Below, in pieces: positions 34,599 to 43,287 of a stretch of DNA of 48,292 bases. The notes beneath the pieces were generated by a model. It was not told the DNA's origin. It searched no databases and saw only the letters and a list, made by a program, of their open reading frames with translations. The position numbers and the translations under genes are program-made. The stretch's first letter is position 1, and every line of letters begins with the position of its first letter. Source of the stretch: a virus; IMG/VR virus record IMGVR_UViG_3300008107_004926, positions 1 through 48,292 of that record; one strand, written 5' to 3'.

Positions 34599-35623
34599 GC
34601 TCTTACTATATCAGTTGTAATGCAATGAGGTCCACCACTAAATGTTCTACTATGTCTCATTCTAACAGGAATTGATTCAACTCCCCATTTTTTTAATTCC
34701 TTCATCAATAATATCTGATGTTCTTCAACCATAACCAATTTTTCATTGATAGAAAGTATATTCATGCCCAACCAAGGTGAAGCAGGACACCAATCTTCCA
34801 TTACTTGTGTTGGGTATGGTTCGGGTGCCCAAATTCTATCCCAATTTCTAAATATTTCAGGTATATTACTATCATTAACTCTTGATGGGTTCAATAATAC
34901 TAATCCTTCTCTTAATAATACAAATGTAGTATCTATATGAATGTATGCATATACATTTTGAACTCTATGAACATTATAATCTTGTGATATATTTTCTTTT
35001 AGGTAACTTTCTAAATAATCAGCTCCTGCTAAATTACCCGTATTAGAAACTAAATAAATAATATCATTATTTGCTCTTAATACGTTTGCCGCATCAAATA
35101 CAGCATCAGGTCCATCCATTAAAGTAGGTCTACCTAAATCTTCTCTACTATACATATCATCACCTAAGTTTGGTTTTGGAAAATCAATCCAATGGTCGGG
35201 ATGTATTAGTGGTTTACAGGTTTCTGATTCAAATTGTCTATGCCTTAATGTCATAGGCGTTGCTATAACTTTATCACCAACTACCAACATACTATCACGT
35301 GGACAGTAGTTATAATACCCATCTACTTGCCATAAATCATTACCTTTTTTTTCGGTAAAATCTCTTTTTAAAGGTCTATGAACTTTTACGCCCAATTCTT
35401 TTAATTTACTACATATATTTTCCAAATCTTCATATGTTTCTTCCATAACCTTTTGTGGATATGGTCCTGTTGGGATATTTTGGAATTCTTCATCAGTAAG
35501 ATGGGCATAATCTATACAATGTAAGGCTTTATCTTTTACAGTTGGTATTTGTGCACCATCTACCGTACCTACGATGATTTCTTTTAAATCACCCCATTCA
35601 TTATTAGAGTGTGGTATTATCAT
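34595..35623 (-). CDS. Glycine/inosamine-type amidinotransferase
   Basis: 342 residues from the ATG at 35623 (reading MIIPHSNNEWGDLKEIIVG); a start at 35662 would add 13 residues and overlap the previous gene by 59 nt. The NEWGDLKEIIVG opening, Asp in AVFDAANVLR, His in YAYIHIDTTF, and Cys in FSGGPHCITT make the AGAT-type catalytic triad (Asp177, His229, Cys334 in this numbering). These enzymes move the amidino group of arginine to an amine, as in creatine or streptomycin synthesis. In this island an amino-sugar acceptor made by an aminotransferase is plausible. An arginine-deiminase-like activity is the alternative. Confidence 0.9.
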   Translation of the reverse strand: MIIPHSNNEWGDLKEIIVGTVDGAQIPTVKDKALHCIDYAHLTDEEFQNIPTGPYPQKVMEETYEDLENICSKLKELGVKVHRPLKRDFTEKKGNDLWQVDGYYNYCPRDSMLVVGDKVIATPMTLRHRQFESETCKPLIHPDHWIDFPKPNLGDDMYSREDLGRPTLMDGPDAVFDAANVLRANNDIIYLVSNTGNLAGADYLESYLKENISQDYNVHRVQNVYAYIHIDTTFVLLREGLVLLNPSRVNDSNIPEIFRNWDRIWAPEPYPTQVMEDWCPASPWLGMNILSINEKLVMVEEHQILLMKELKKWGVESIPVRMRHSRTFSGGPHCITTDIVRA

Positions 35624-37043
35624 AAAATAGTTTTTTAAATTGTTCTTTAACATTTCCTGCATTTAACATATAATCTGCATTACTGAAAAGAACGTTTTGG
35701 TTATGTAATAAAATTGAGTTAAAAATTGTTTTATACCAATTATGAATTTCGTTAATATCCATTTTTGATAATCTTTCTATTTCAGCCATTATCATTTTAA
35801 AACGAAGTTCAGGGTCTAATTCATTATCATAAGATTCATCTATAAATGGTGCAAATGTTCTAAATCCTAATTTTTTTAATTCCTTTAAAGCATTAGCAGG
35901 TCCCATAAAAATAAATGGTTGTAAATGACCCATTGGTTTCCAAGTCTTTTCGGAAAAATAACCTCCTATTTCAAAGAAATTAGTTTCCGATGTTATGTGT
36001 ATATACGAATCTAAATATGGTTCTTTATTTTCAAAATTGAAACCCCATACATTTTCTAAATCTTCAAAATCAATTGTTCGTTTAGGACTTTCATTTTTCA
36101 ATCGTGCAAATTCATCAGATAAAACTTTTGCATATTCGGTATCTTCAATATGCATACTAATGTTTTCACCATCCATTTCAAACAATTGCATAGATGTTAC
36201 ATCGTATGAAATTAAAAATTGATCTAATATATTTAATTTGTTAAATAGACAAGTTGAATATATCCTATGAGGTCTTAACCTTCTATTCAACATTAAGAAT
36301 TTTTTATTTCGTATCTTATCTAAATCAACATCATAATAATTTACTACTGAGCATTTATTTGAGTAATTATTAAATTCGGTATGTTTTCCATTATGTATTT
36401 CTAACATTTCTTTGGCCTTTGCATGTAAAGACCATGCCAAATATAATAATTTGATATTATCCTCATCCGGTATATTTTCCAACTTTTTAAATATTTCATA
36501 ATTCATATTAGTATAATAATCAGAACTACAAAATATAATTTTATTTAAAGGTATGTTAAATTGTTTGGCATCTTCGTGTATTACTTTCCACCAATTAAAA
36601 TCAATCGTTCCTTCATTTGAGTAATTTACAAAAAGATAAACATTTGGAACTTCTCTTATTAAACTCTTAGCATTATTTGATATAAAATGAAAGAATGATT
36701 TCTTTTCATTATATGTAAAATCATATCCATAAGTTGCACTTGCACCACCAAATGGTGTTACATTGTATAGATAAAATGATTCTGGGTTTGGTCTATAATT
36801 TGGGGAGCAATCAAATCCATCAAACATATCCGAAACAGTAAATGTATTTTTTACAATCGGTTCAATTACCTGTTCACCATGCCAAACTGAAATAGCTCCA
36901 TACTTTTTTTCATATTCATTTAATGTAATATGATCAAATCTAAAATCATTTTCGATTAAAGTTTGTAGAAAATGGGGATTTAACGCATTTGGAAGATACC
37001 CAGATGGAGTTAGATAATCATATAATAAATTTATTTCTGTCAT
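35604..37043 (-). CDS. GT-B-like putative glycosyltransferase paralogue 3
   Basis: 479 residues, the largest of four copies. The N-terminus INLLYDYLTPSGYLPNALNP is shared with the next gene upstream (YEFKTPNGYFPIG). MLNRRLRPHRIYSTCLFNKL near 252 and FSEKTWKPMGHLQPFIFMG near 365 are the shared motifs, then LKKLGFRTFAPFIDESYDNE and a helical KMIMAEIERLSKM tail. The pattern suggests an N-terminal acceptor domain and a C-terminal nucleotide-sugar domain. Function inferred, not matched. Lies 1 nt from the next paralogue upstream, so these two are a tandem pair. Confidence 0.65.
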   Translation of the reverse strand: MTEINLLYDYLTPSGYLPNALNPHFLQTLIENDFRFDHITLNEYEKKYGAISVWHGEQVIEPIVKNTFTVSDMFDGFDCSPNYRPNPESFYLYNVTPFGGASATYGYDFTYNEKKSFFHFISNNAKSLIREVPNVYLFVNYSNEGTIDFNWWKVIHEDAKQFNIPLNKIIFCSSDYYTNMNYEIFKKLENIPDEDNIKLLYLAWSLHAKAKEMLEIHNGKHTEFNNYSNKCSVVNYYDVDLDKIRNKKFLMLNRRLRPHRIYSTCLFNKLNILDQFLISYDVTSMQLFEMDGENISMHIEDTEYAKVLSDEFARLKNESPKRTIDFEDLENVWGFNFENKEPYLDSYIHITSETNFFEIGGYFSEKTWKPMGHLQPFIFMGPANALKELKKLGFRTFAPFIDESYDNELDPELRFKMIMAEIERLSKMDINEIHNWYKTIFNSILLHNQNVLFSNADYMLNAGNVKEQFKKLFYDNTTL

Positions 37044-37044
37044 T

Positions 37045-38424
37045 TTAAAATAATGTTTCTAATACTTTCTGATGGACTTCTTTGCGTTCATCCATTTTTA
37101 TTAAAAGGTTTCTATTATGAATTAATTTTGGTATAACACTTTGATACAAACTATGAATTTCTTCAATAGGTAATTCGCAAAGTCTTTTTACATTATTTAA
37201 TATCATTTTCATTCGAATATCTGCATTTTTAACATTATCGTATCTTTCATCAAAGAATTCAGGAAATGTTTCAAATCCAAGTTCTCTTAACACCTGCAAT
37301 GTGCCTGGATTACCCCACACTATAAACGGATGGAAATATATCATAGGCCTTACTGTCTTTTCAGTTATAAAACACCAACTATCATCTGCTGATGTTTCAC
37401 TTACTACTGAAAAATAAGTGTCCATCCACATTTCTTTTTTTGTAAAGAAATTGTGCATATCGGAAACTAAATATGGATCTTCATAATCCGCAACAAATGG
37501 ATATTTTGATTTAATTAAATCTCTATATTCTTCATTACCAATTTCATCTGCAAATCTATCAAATTCATCCGAATGTAATAAAGATGTTATACTTTTATCA
37601 AATAGATTATTTTTTATAAATTGTAAAAGTAATTTAACTCTATGCAATCTACCACTATTTCTATTTAAAAATAAATAATATTTGTTTCGTTTTAAATCAA
37701 TTATTTCCGAATCAGTTGGAACTGAATATTCTATATTTTTATCTACAATTATATCGGATGTATTATTTGTTTGATGAAAATAATCCATTACAGTTTGGCC
37801 AGGGTCATATATTAAAAACTGAACACCTTTAACTTTCATAAATGATTTTGAATTTGTTTTTACCAAAAACTCATCATACATATCTTGCACATTGCAAGTA
37901 TTTGTAACAAATACTATTTGATTATCCGATTTTAAACCCACTTCTTTATGGAATCGTTGGAAACTTTCAAAGAATTTGGAATCAAAATAATAAGAACCTT
38001 CCTTATTATCCAAAACCATAAGTTTAAAGTTTTGCCTTTCGCTGAATAACTTTTTACTTTTTTGTGATAATACATTTGTTAAGTCAGTTCTAATTATGTA
38101 ATCTAATATAGTTTCATCATGACTTGTATCTATACAATATAAATTTATATCATTATTAATTTCATCATCGGTTAATTCTGATAACATTTTTATAGGAATG
38201 CCAACATCACCCAATGTTAACACATCGTATGTGGATGCACATTCATTTAGAATTTTAAATCTATCAGAATATCCCATTCTATGTGCAATTGTTCCATGCT
38301 GATATTCCAATTCATTTATATAATCAAATAAAATAGGTAATGAACGATATTCCGCACCAATTGGAAAATAACCATTTGGTGTTTTAAATTCATAAATGTA
38401 ATTTATTTTTTTATTTGTTTGCAT
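37045..38424 (-). CDS. GT-B-like putative glycosyltransferase paralogue 4
   Basis: 459 residues from the ATG at 38424 (MQTNKKINYIYEFKTPNGY); a start at 38445 would add seven residues and lies deeper in the LamG-like gene. Shared motifs are FLNRNSGRLHRVKLLLQF near 255 and CFITEKTVRPMIYFHPFIVW near 360, followed by LRELGFETFPEFFDERYDN and KMILNNVKRLCEL. Tandem partner of the 35604-37043 gene. It is read here as a probable glycosyltransferase; no DxD metal motif is needed in GT-B folds. Confidence 0.65.
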   Translation of the reverse strand: MQTNKKINYIYEFKTPNGYFPIGAEYRSLPILFDYINELEYQHGTIAHRMGYSDRFKILNECASTYDVLTLGDVGIPIKMLSELTDDEINNDINLYCIDTSHDETILDYIIRTDLTNVLSQKSKKLFSERQNFKLMVLDNKEGSYYFDSKFFESFQRFHKEVGLKSDNQIVFVTNTCNVQDMYDEFLVKTNSKSFMKVKGVQFLIYDPGQTVMDYFHQTNNTSDIIVDKNIEYSVPTDSEIIDLKRNKYYLFLNRNSGRLHRVKLLLQFIKNNLFDKSITSLLHSDEFDRFADEIGNEEYRDLIKSKYPFVADYEDPYLVSDMHNFFTKKEMWMDTYFSVVSETSADDSWCFITEKTVRPMIYFHPFIVWGNPGTLQVLRELGFETFPEFFDERYDNVKNADIRMKMILNNVKRLCELPIEEIHSLYQSVIPKLIHNRNLLIKMDERKEVHQKVLETLF

Positions 38425-39196
38425 AATCTTCGTAGAAATCATCATCAGTTAAATAAGTTTCCTCATCTTCAATATATAGATTTTTTTGCATAAAGTTACA
38501 ATGACCGGATAAATCCCATATCTTATATATGTTTGTTAGATTAAAGTTAAAATAAAATACAATATCAAAAAGAGTTTTACTTAAGTTAGTTACATCATCT
38601 TTAGTTACATCTAAAAACTTTATAATTTGTTCATAAGTGTAATCATTAGTTCCAATTAAACCCAATTTATAAATTGTGCAAGCCGTAAATAACCTATCTC
38701 TCTTTGGAACTACTTTACTATAGTTACCACATCCTATATTATAAGGTGTTTCTGAGTAATCTACTAATTTACCTTCATATTTTTGTTCTAATATAATTGG
38801 TTCTTTAAATTTAGCCGAATTGATATGAACCTTAAAGTGCCTTTCACCAACTGTATGTTGTATAAACACAAAATATCTATCATTTGGTGTGATATTTTGA
38901 TTTGCAAATAATTCTATGTGAATTGAATTCCATTTATATTGCCCATCAATTCCAACAGTCCAATAATCCCAACACAATAGAGAATAATCAGGTTTTATTT
39001 TCTTTATCATAATACCCATGTGCATTCCGGGTCTTGCTATAATTGCATATTCGGCATCATAAGCTTTTGAATCCAATTGGAAATCCACAAACAAAGTAAA
39101 ATCACCATTCATTACCGAATGTGGTTCGTATGTTGATAAATTATACCTTTGTTTTGGTAGAATTATATACGGCTCTTTTTCTTTAACTTTTAACAT
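38411..39196 (-). CDS. LamG/concanavalin-like domain protein
   Basis: 261 residues with the strand pattern of a LamG jelly roll: FTLFVDFQLDSKAYDAEYAI, YSLLCWDYWTVGIDGQYKW, YFVFIQHTVGERHFKVHIN and ETPYNIGCGNYSK, then an acidic tail. No enzymatic residues. It is similar in layout to the LamG inserts of the two galactosyltransferases nearby (41869 and 43284) but stands alone. Likely binds a glycan or acts as accessory module for the radical SAM or transferase proteins. Overlaps the next gene by about 14 nt. Confidence 0.75.
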   Translation of the reverse strand: MLKVKEKEPYIILPKQRYNLSTYEPHSVMNGDFTLFVDFQLDSKAYDAEYAIIARPGMHMGIMIKKIKPDYSLLCWDYWTVGIDGQYKWNSIHIELFANQNITPNDRYFVFIQHTVGERHFKVHINSAKFKEPIILEQKYEGKLVDYSETPYNIGCGNYSKVVPKRDRLFTACTIYKLGLIGTNDYTYEQIIKFLDVTKDDVTNLSKTLFDIVFYFNFNLTNIYKIWDLSGHCNFMQKNLYIEDEETYLTDDDFYEDYANK

Positions 39197-40632
39197 AACG
39201 CTTTACAATTTTCATAAAAATCTGCTAATTCAGGATACACTTTTTTGAAATCAGTTCCTCTTCTTCTATCATGCTCACTAAAGAACTTATAGAAATCTTT
39301 TCTTTGTTTTTCAACAACCGCAGGATCTTTATCTGATAACATCCAATCATATATTCTTTTAATCTTTTGAACTTCAATATCGGAATAACCAATCAATCTT
39401 CTATCAAATGATGGTGTTGCATAGTATTCAACTAATTGAGTGTTTCTATATACATTATTTGCAAACTCCATTGGTAACACCTGAACAGTCTGATGATGTG
39501 GGAATCTTAAATATGATGAATCCAAAAATACTGCCGAATTCCAATATCTATCAGGCGATGCATACTCTCTTTTTAAATCATAAACACCATGTATCAACTT
39601 ATCAAAGTTTGGAACTGATAAAGCGTTATAGGTTGTCATAAATGTTAGGTTAACCCTCTTACATTGAGTAAGTATCTTATTGATATTATCCCAAAATTTA
39701 TTGAATTCTAAGCCATGTCTAATATATTCAGCTTGCTCACCCCAACTATCGCATGAAGTGAATATAATGAATTCATGCACTCTATCTTCTTCCTCAATTT
39801 GCTTTATCTTCTCAATAAACTTATCAATCAATTTATCAGGCACACCTAAGTTTGAATTGATAGCCAATTTAAGATTTTTATTTGGATTTTCTTGTGCTAA
39901 TATGTAATCAAATACATCCCAAGTATCTTTGTGCATCAATGGTTCACCGCCGGTGATTCTAAATGTATGTAAATCTCTATATAATTCAGGCCACCATGTC
40001 CAAAATGCTTCTACATAAGGATTATGATCTTTCATAGGAATAGGCATCTTACCTTCATTCAACATATGAAGTTTATCATTAAATCTATCTGATGTTGGAT
40101 ATGCACCAAACTCATCTATTTCTTCCATCCAACGAGTTGAGAATTGTGGTGCACAATAAGAACATTTAAAATTACAAGCATTTGAGAATGATACCTCAAC
40201 ATATTTTGGATTGTAATCCTGTCTCCAATCTAAAGTTTTAATAGCATCTAAATGTGGCGATGACCAACTTTCCGATGATTTGAATACTCTATCAGAAAAT
40301 CTATCTGAGTTATCTTCAACATTCCAACAATACCCACACTCTTTAGGTCTTTTACCTTCTAACATTTCTCTTCTTAAAGATTTCTTATATCTCGTATTAT
40401 GAAGAGCCGTTGGGTTTCTACTCAATTCACTTAATGGTATTTTGTGGGTGCCGGGGTGATGGCATGAGTGAGTATGACCTATTTGTAGGTGCATAGTAAC
40501 TTGTGTCCATTTAGCCAAACAAAATCCACAACCAACTGAATTTAAATCCTCTTTCATTTTTGAAAATATAGGATTTTCAGCTATACCATCATCGTAGGTT
40601 GGTGTTTTTTTATGTTCTATTTCTTCTATCAT
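39190..40632 (-). CDS. Radical SAM protein with extra cysteine clusters (twitch/SPASM-type) 1
   Basis: 480 residues. CNFKCSYC gives the 4Fe-4S triad Cys153, Cys157 and Cys160 in NACNFKCSYCAPQFS. Before the core are GCGFCLAKW and a CHHPG segment near 57, plus ECGYCW near 98, with REMLEGKRPKEC, as in twitch-domain radical SAM proteins. ITGGEPLMHKD near 225 is the SAM-binding GGE strand. Such enzymes modify peptides or sugars. The next gene is a second one of the same type. Confidence 0.92.
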   Translation of the reverse strand: MIEEIEHKKTPTYDDGIAENPIFSKMKEDLNSVGCGFCLAKWTQVTMHLQIGHTHSCHHPGTHKIPLSELSRNPTALHNTRYKKSLRREMLEGKRPKECGYCWNVEDNSDRFSDRVFKSSESWSSPHLDAIKTLDWRQDYNPKYVEVSFSNACNFKCSYCAPQFSTRWMEEIDEFGAYPTSDRFNDKLHMLNEGKMPIPMKDHNPYVEAFWTWWPELYRDLHTFRITGGEPLMHKDTWDVFDYILAQENPNKNLKLAINSNLGVPDKLIDKFIEKIKQIEEEDRVHEFIIFTSCDSWGEQAEYIRHGLEFNKFWDNINKILTQCKRVNLTFMTTYNALSVPNFDKLIHGVYDLKREYASPDRYWNSAVFLDSSYLRFPHHQTVQVLPMEFANNVYRNTQLVEYYATPSFDRRLIGYSDIEVQKIKRIYDWMLSDKDPAVVEKQRKDFYKFFSEHDRRRGTDFKKVYPELADFYENCKALC

Positions 40633-40633
40633 A

Positions 40634-41869
40634 TTATAACTCTATTTTGCAAATCGTTTTGTAATCCGTATTATTCAACTTATCTAACTTTTCAATCATA
40701 TCCTTCATATCACCCAATGAATAATTGGATGGGGTATTCATATAATTTAGTATTGATGTTAACTGAGTTTTTGTTTTTTCAGATTCCATCTTTTTTATTT
40801 TTCTTTCAAATAATTTAGATATTCTATTCTTATCCTTTTCTGATAAATTATTAATTGATGACCATTCCGGTGACCAAGCATAAAAGAAATCAATTGTTTC
40901 GGTTGATTGGATATAACCCTCATCAATCATAAAATCAATAAAATCAAATATGTGTTCAACGTTAAAAATAGTTGTTGTATATTGAAAACTATAACTAAAC
41001 CCATCCGATATACCATTTTGAGATACCGGTGTTGCGTGGTTTAATATTTCTTCCATATTTTTTACAAAGGTAGTATGTTTAAATCCAGTCCTTTGATATT
41101 CACCTACTTCAAACACACCATCACACGAAATAGCCAATTGAACTTTTCTGAATGATTTCCAATAATTTATCAATTCATCTTCATCATATCTAATTGTAGA
41201 TAAGTTTGTATTATAATGTATAGATAATGCTTTATGAATACCTCTATCAGTTTCCTCTTCTTCTACATTTTCATATAACCATTTTAATAGTTTGTAATGT
41301 TCCGGTGTAATTAATGGTTCACCACCTGCAAAGTAAAAACTTTTTATCTTTCCCAAATATGGAATTATATCTTCAACAATAGTTTTACTAGCTTTTAATA
41401 CTTTGGTATCTTCACCTGATAGAAACGGAAACCAACCACCATGTTCTATTTTTTTAGCATCCTCATACCAATTAGATGAAAAACTATGATTACACATTCT
41501 ACATTTAAAATTACATAGATTTGAAAAACGAATATCTATGTGTTGAAATTCCAATGGAACTGAATTATCTATACCAACATCTGGCATAGTCCATAATGTG
41601 TTTGAATTAAACATTTGACGTGGTGATGATTCACCTCTATCTTCTTTAGAATAACAAATATCACATACTTTATTTCGTTTACCCTCTAACATATCAGAGC
41701 GTAATTGTTTATATTCATCTGAATTAAATATCTCTTCAATTGTAGAATTTCTTAGGGATTGTTTATTATCAAATCCACCAGCTATACAACATGGTTTAAC
41801 TTCGCCATCGGGCTGAGTGTATAAGTGTATGAAAGGTAATATACATATTGTATCGTTATTACAACTCAT
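40634..41869 (-). CDS. Radical SAM protein with twitch/SPASM-type cysteines 2
   Basis: 411 residues. CNFKCRMC in SNLCNFKCRMCNHSF provides Cys119, Cys123 and Cys126. The N-terminal part has CILPFIHLYTQPDGEVKPCC and KVCDICYSKED, the extra cysteine set of the twitch family, with DMLEGKRNKVC. AGGEPLITPEHYK near 178 is the GGE motif. Starts by TAATG overlap with the galactosyltransferase-like gene. Paralogous to the downstream gene, so the pair may act in sequence or as a heterodimer. Confidence 0.92.
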   Translation of the reverse strand: MSCNNDTICILPFIHLYTQPDGEVKPCCIAGGFDNKQSLRNSTIEEIFNSDEYKQLRSDMLEGKRNKVCDICYSKEDRGESSPRQMFNSNTLWTMPDVGIDNSVPLEFQHIDIRFSNLCNFKCRMCNHSFSSNWYEDAKKIEHGGWFPFLSGEDTKVLKASKTIVEDIIPYLGKIKSFYFAGGEPLITPEHYKLLKWLYENVEEEETDRGIHKALSIHYNTNLSTIRYDEDELINYWKSFRKVQLAISCDGVFEVGEYQRTGFKHTTFVKNMEEILNHATPVSQNGISDGFSYSFQYTTTIFNVEHIFDFIDFMIDEGYIQSTETIDFFYAWSPEWSSINNLSEKDKNRISKLFERKIKKMESEKTKTQLTSILNYMNTPSNYSLGDMKDMIEKLDKLNNTDYKTICKIEL

Positions 41870-43287
41870 TATAATGTAACATTTATTAATTTGGCGTTAT
41901 CCGCAATATCTTCTATATTAACGAGTTCATAAACCAATGAACTCATTCCATCTGCTTTGTAATCTATCTTACCTTGCTGCATTTCAGTTATATATCGTTG
42001 TTCGTTTCTTGCAGTTGTTTCTCCCTTAACCCACTTACCTTTTACTAATCCCTCATCTTTATGAGCCAAACATTCGAACCTACCTTCTCTTCTATATGGT
42101 AATGTATATTTAGGTATTTTTATATCACCATTCACATAAGGTGCATCTAACACAAATGTATCTGTATTAGTTCCTTTGTTAAAATCTAATTTAACTTTAG
42201 CTCCTTCCGTTGGAATTTCTTTATGTATATTTTTAATTTGTTCATCAGTTAATACATTATCCCAAACATAAACCTTAGCTATATCTCCTTTGAAGAATAG
42301 AGATACATCATCGTATGGTGATGTTGGAGTTGCTCCTATGTAAAGATGTTTAGAACCATAGTTCCTTAATCTACCTTCATAGTTAATTGGAGATTTACTT
42401 CCATTACCAATACTTTCATCCACCTCATCACCATTTAAAAATAATCTCGCGGTTTTAGTTTCATCATCTATAGTTGCGGTAATCCAAGTCCATTGGTTTT
42501 CATATCGTTTAGCCCACATATAATTGTGAGTATCTCTATTAGTCCAAAATTGAAATGAAAGAGCTCTACTATTATTAAAAGATAACCCATAATCGTAACC
42601 AGGTATTCTGAAGATTGGATACTCTACATATTGTTTAGATTTATCTCCAATCAAATATATAGGAGCTTTGTTAGGGTCATGTTCTGCTCTAACTAATACT
42701 GATATAGTATGTGTATTACTTGTTAAACTTCTTAATTTTTGATGATACTGAATAACAACTGCTGAACTAAATCCATTGAAGTTAATATATCTATGGTCAT
42801 CCATTTCAACATCCAAATATTCAGTATTTACATAACCTTCCAATTGACATCTCCAAAACAAATCATCATCTTCCATTCCCCAATCCCAATAATCATTTGA
42901 GTAACCATTGGTTTTTTCTACTTGCTCTTTTGTAAAAAGAATAACACCACCAAAGTATTCGGGATAAGACATCCCATAATTATACTTTGAAAGTTTAGTT
43001 GCTATATGAATTGGTGTTTCTTCGGGATAACTATAATCACAATCATCCGATGGAATCATATCAACATCATGCCAAGCTATGTAATCACACCCATCTTCAA
43101 ATGCGTGTTTAGCTGCTATGTTCTTCATAGCACCTCTATTAAATAACTTATCATCCGTTTGATGTGCTATATAAAAAGCATGTTCAATTCCTTTCTTATT
43201 TAGATGTTCCGTTAATGCAGGAATTAATTCATCCAAATGTTTTTGTCTGTTTCTATAAGGAATACATATGCCTAACTTGTGACTCAT
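41869..43287 (-). CDS. GT7 (beta-1,4-galactosyltransferase-like) with inserted LamG domain 1
   Basis: 472 residues. Residues 1-150 are the GT7 core: GICIPYRNRQKHLDELIPAL, FNRGAMKNIAAKHA, HDVDMIP (Asp74-Val-Asp76) and YWDWGMEDDDLFWR near 133. Residues 165-400 are a LamG-type jelly roll (for example FNGFSSAVVIQ, YMWAKRYENQWTWI). The tail GRFECLAHKDEG...ADGMSSLVYELV matches the C-terminal part of the galactosyltransferase fold. The LamG is therefore inserted inside the catalytic fold, not appended. GT7 enzymes transfer galactose from UDP-Gal. Overlaps the twin gene by ATGA. Confidence 0.88.
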   Translation of the reverse strand: MSHKLGICIPYRNRQKHLDELIPALTEHLNKKGIEHAFYIAHQTDDKLFNRGAMKNIAAKHAFEDGCDYIAWHDVDMIPSDDCDYSYPEETPIHIATKLSKYNYGMSYPEYFGGVILFTKEQVEKTNGYSNDYWDWGMEDDDLFWRCQLEGYVNTEYLDVEMDDHRYINFNGFSSAVVIQYHQKLRSLTSNTHTISVLVRAEHDPNKAPIYLIGDKSKQYVEYPIFRIPGYDYGLSFNNSRALSFQFWTNRDTHNYMWAKRYENQWTWITATIDDETKTARLFLNGDEVDESIGNGSKSPINYEGRLRNYGSKHLYIGATPTSPYDDVSLFFKGDIAKVYVWDNVLTDEQIKNIHKEIPTEGAKVKLDFNKGTNTDTFVLDAPYVNGDIKIPKYTLPYRREGRFECLAHKDEGLVKGKWVKGETTARNEQRYITEMQQGKIDYKADGMSSLVYELVNIEDIADNAKLINVTL

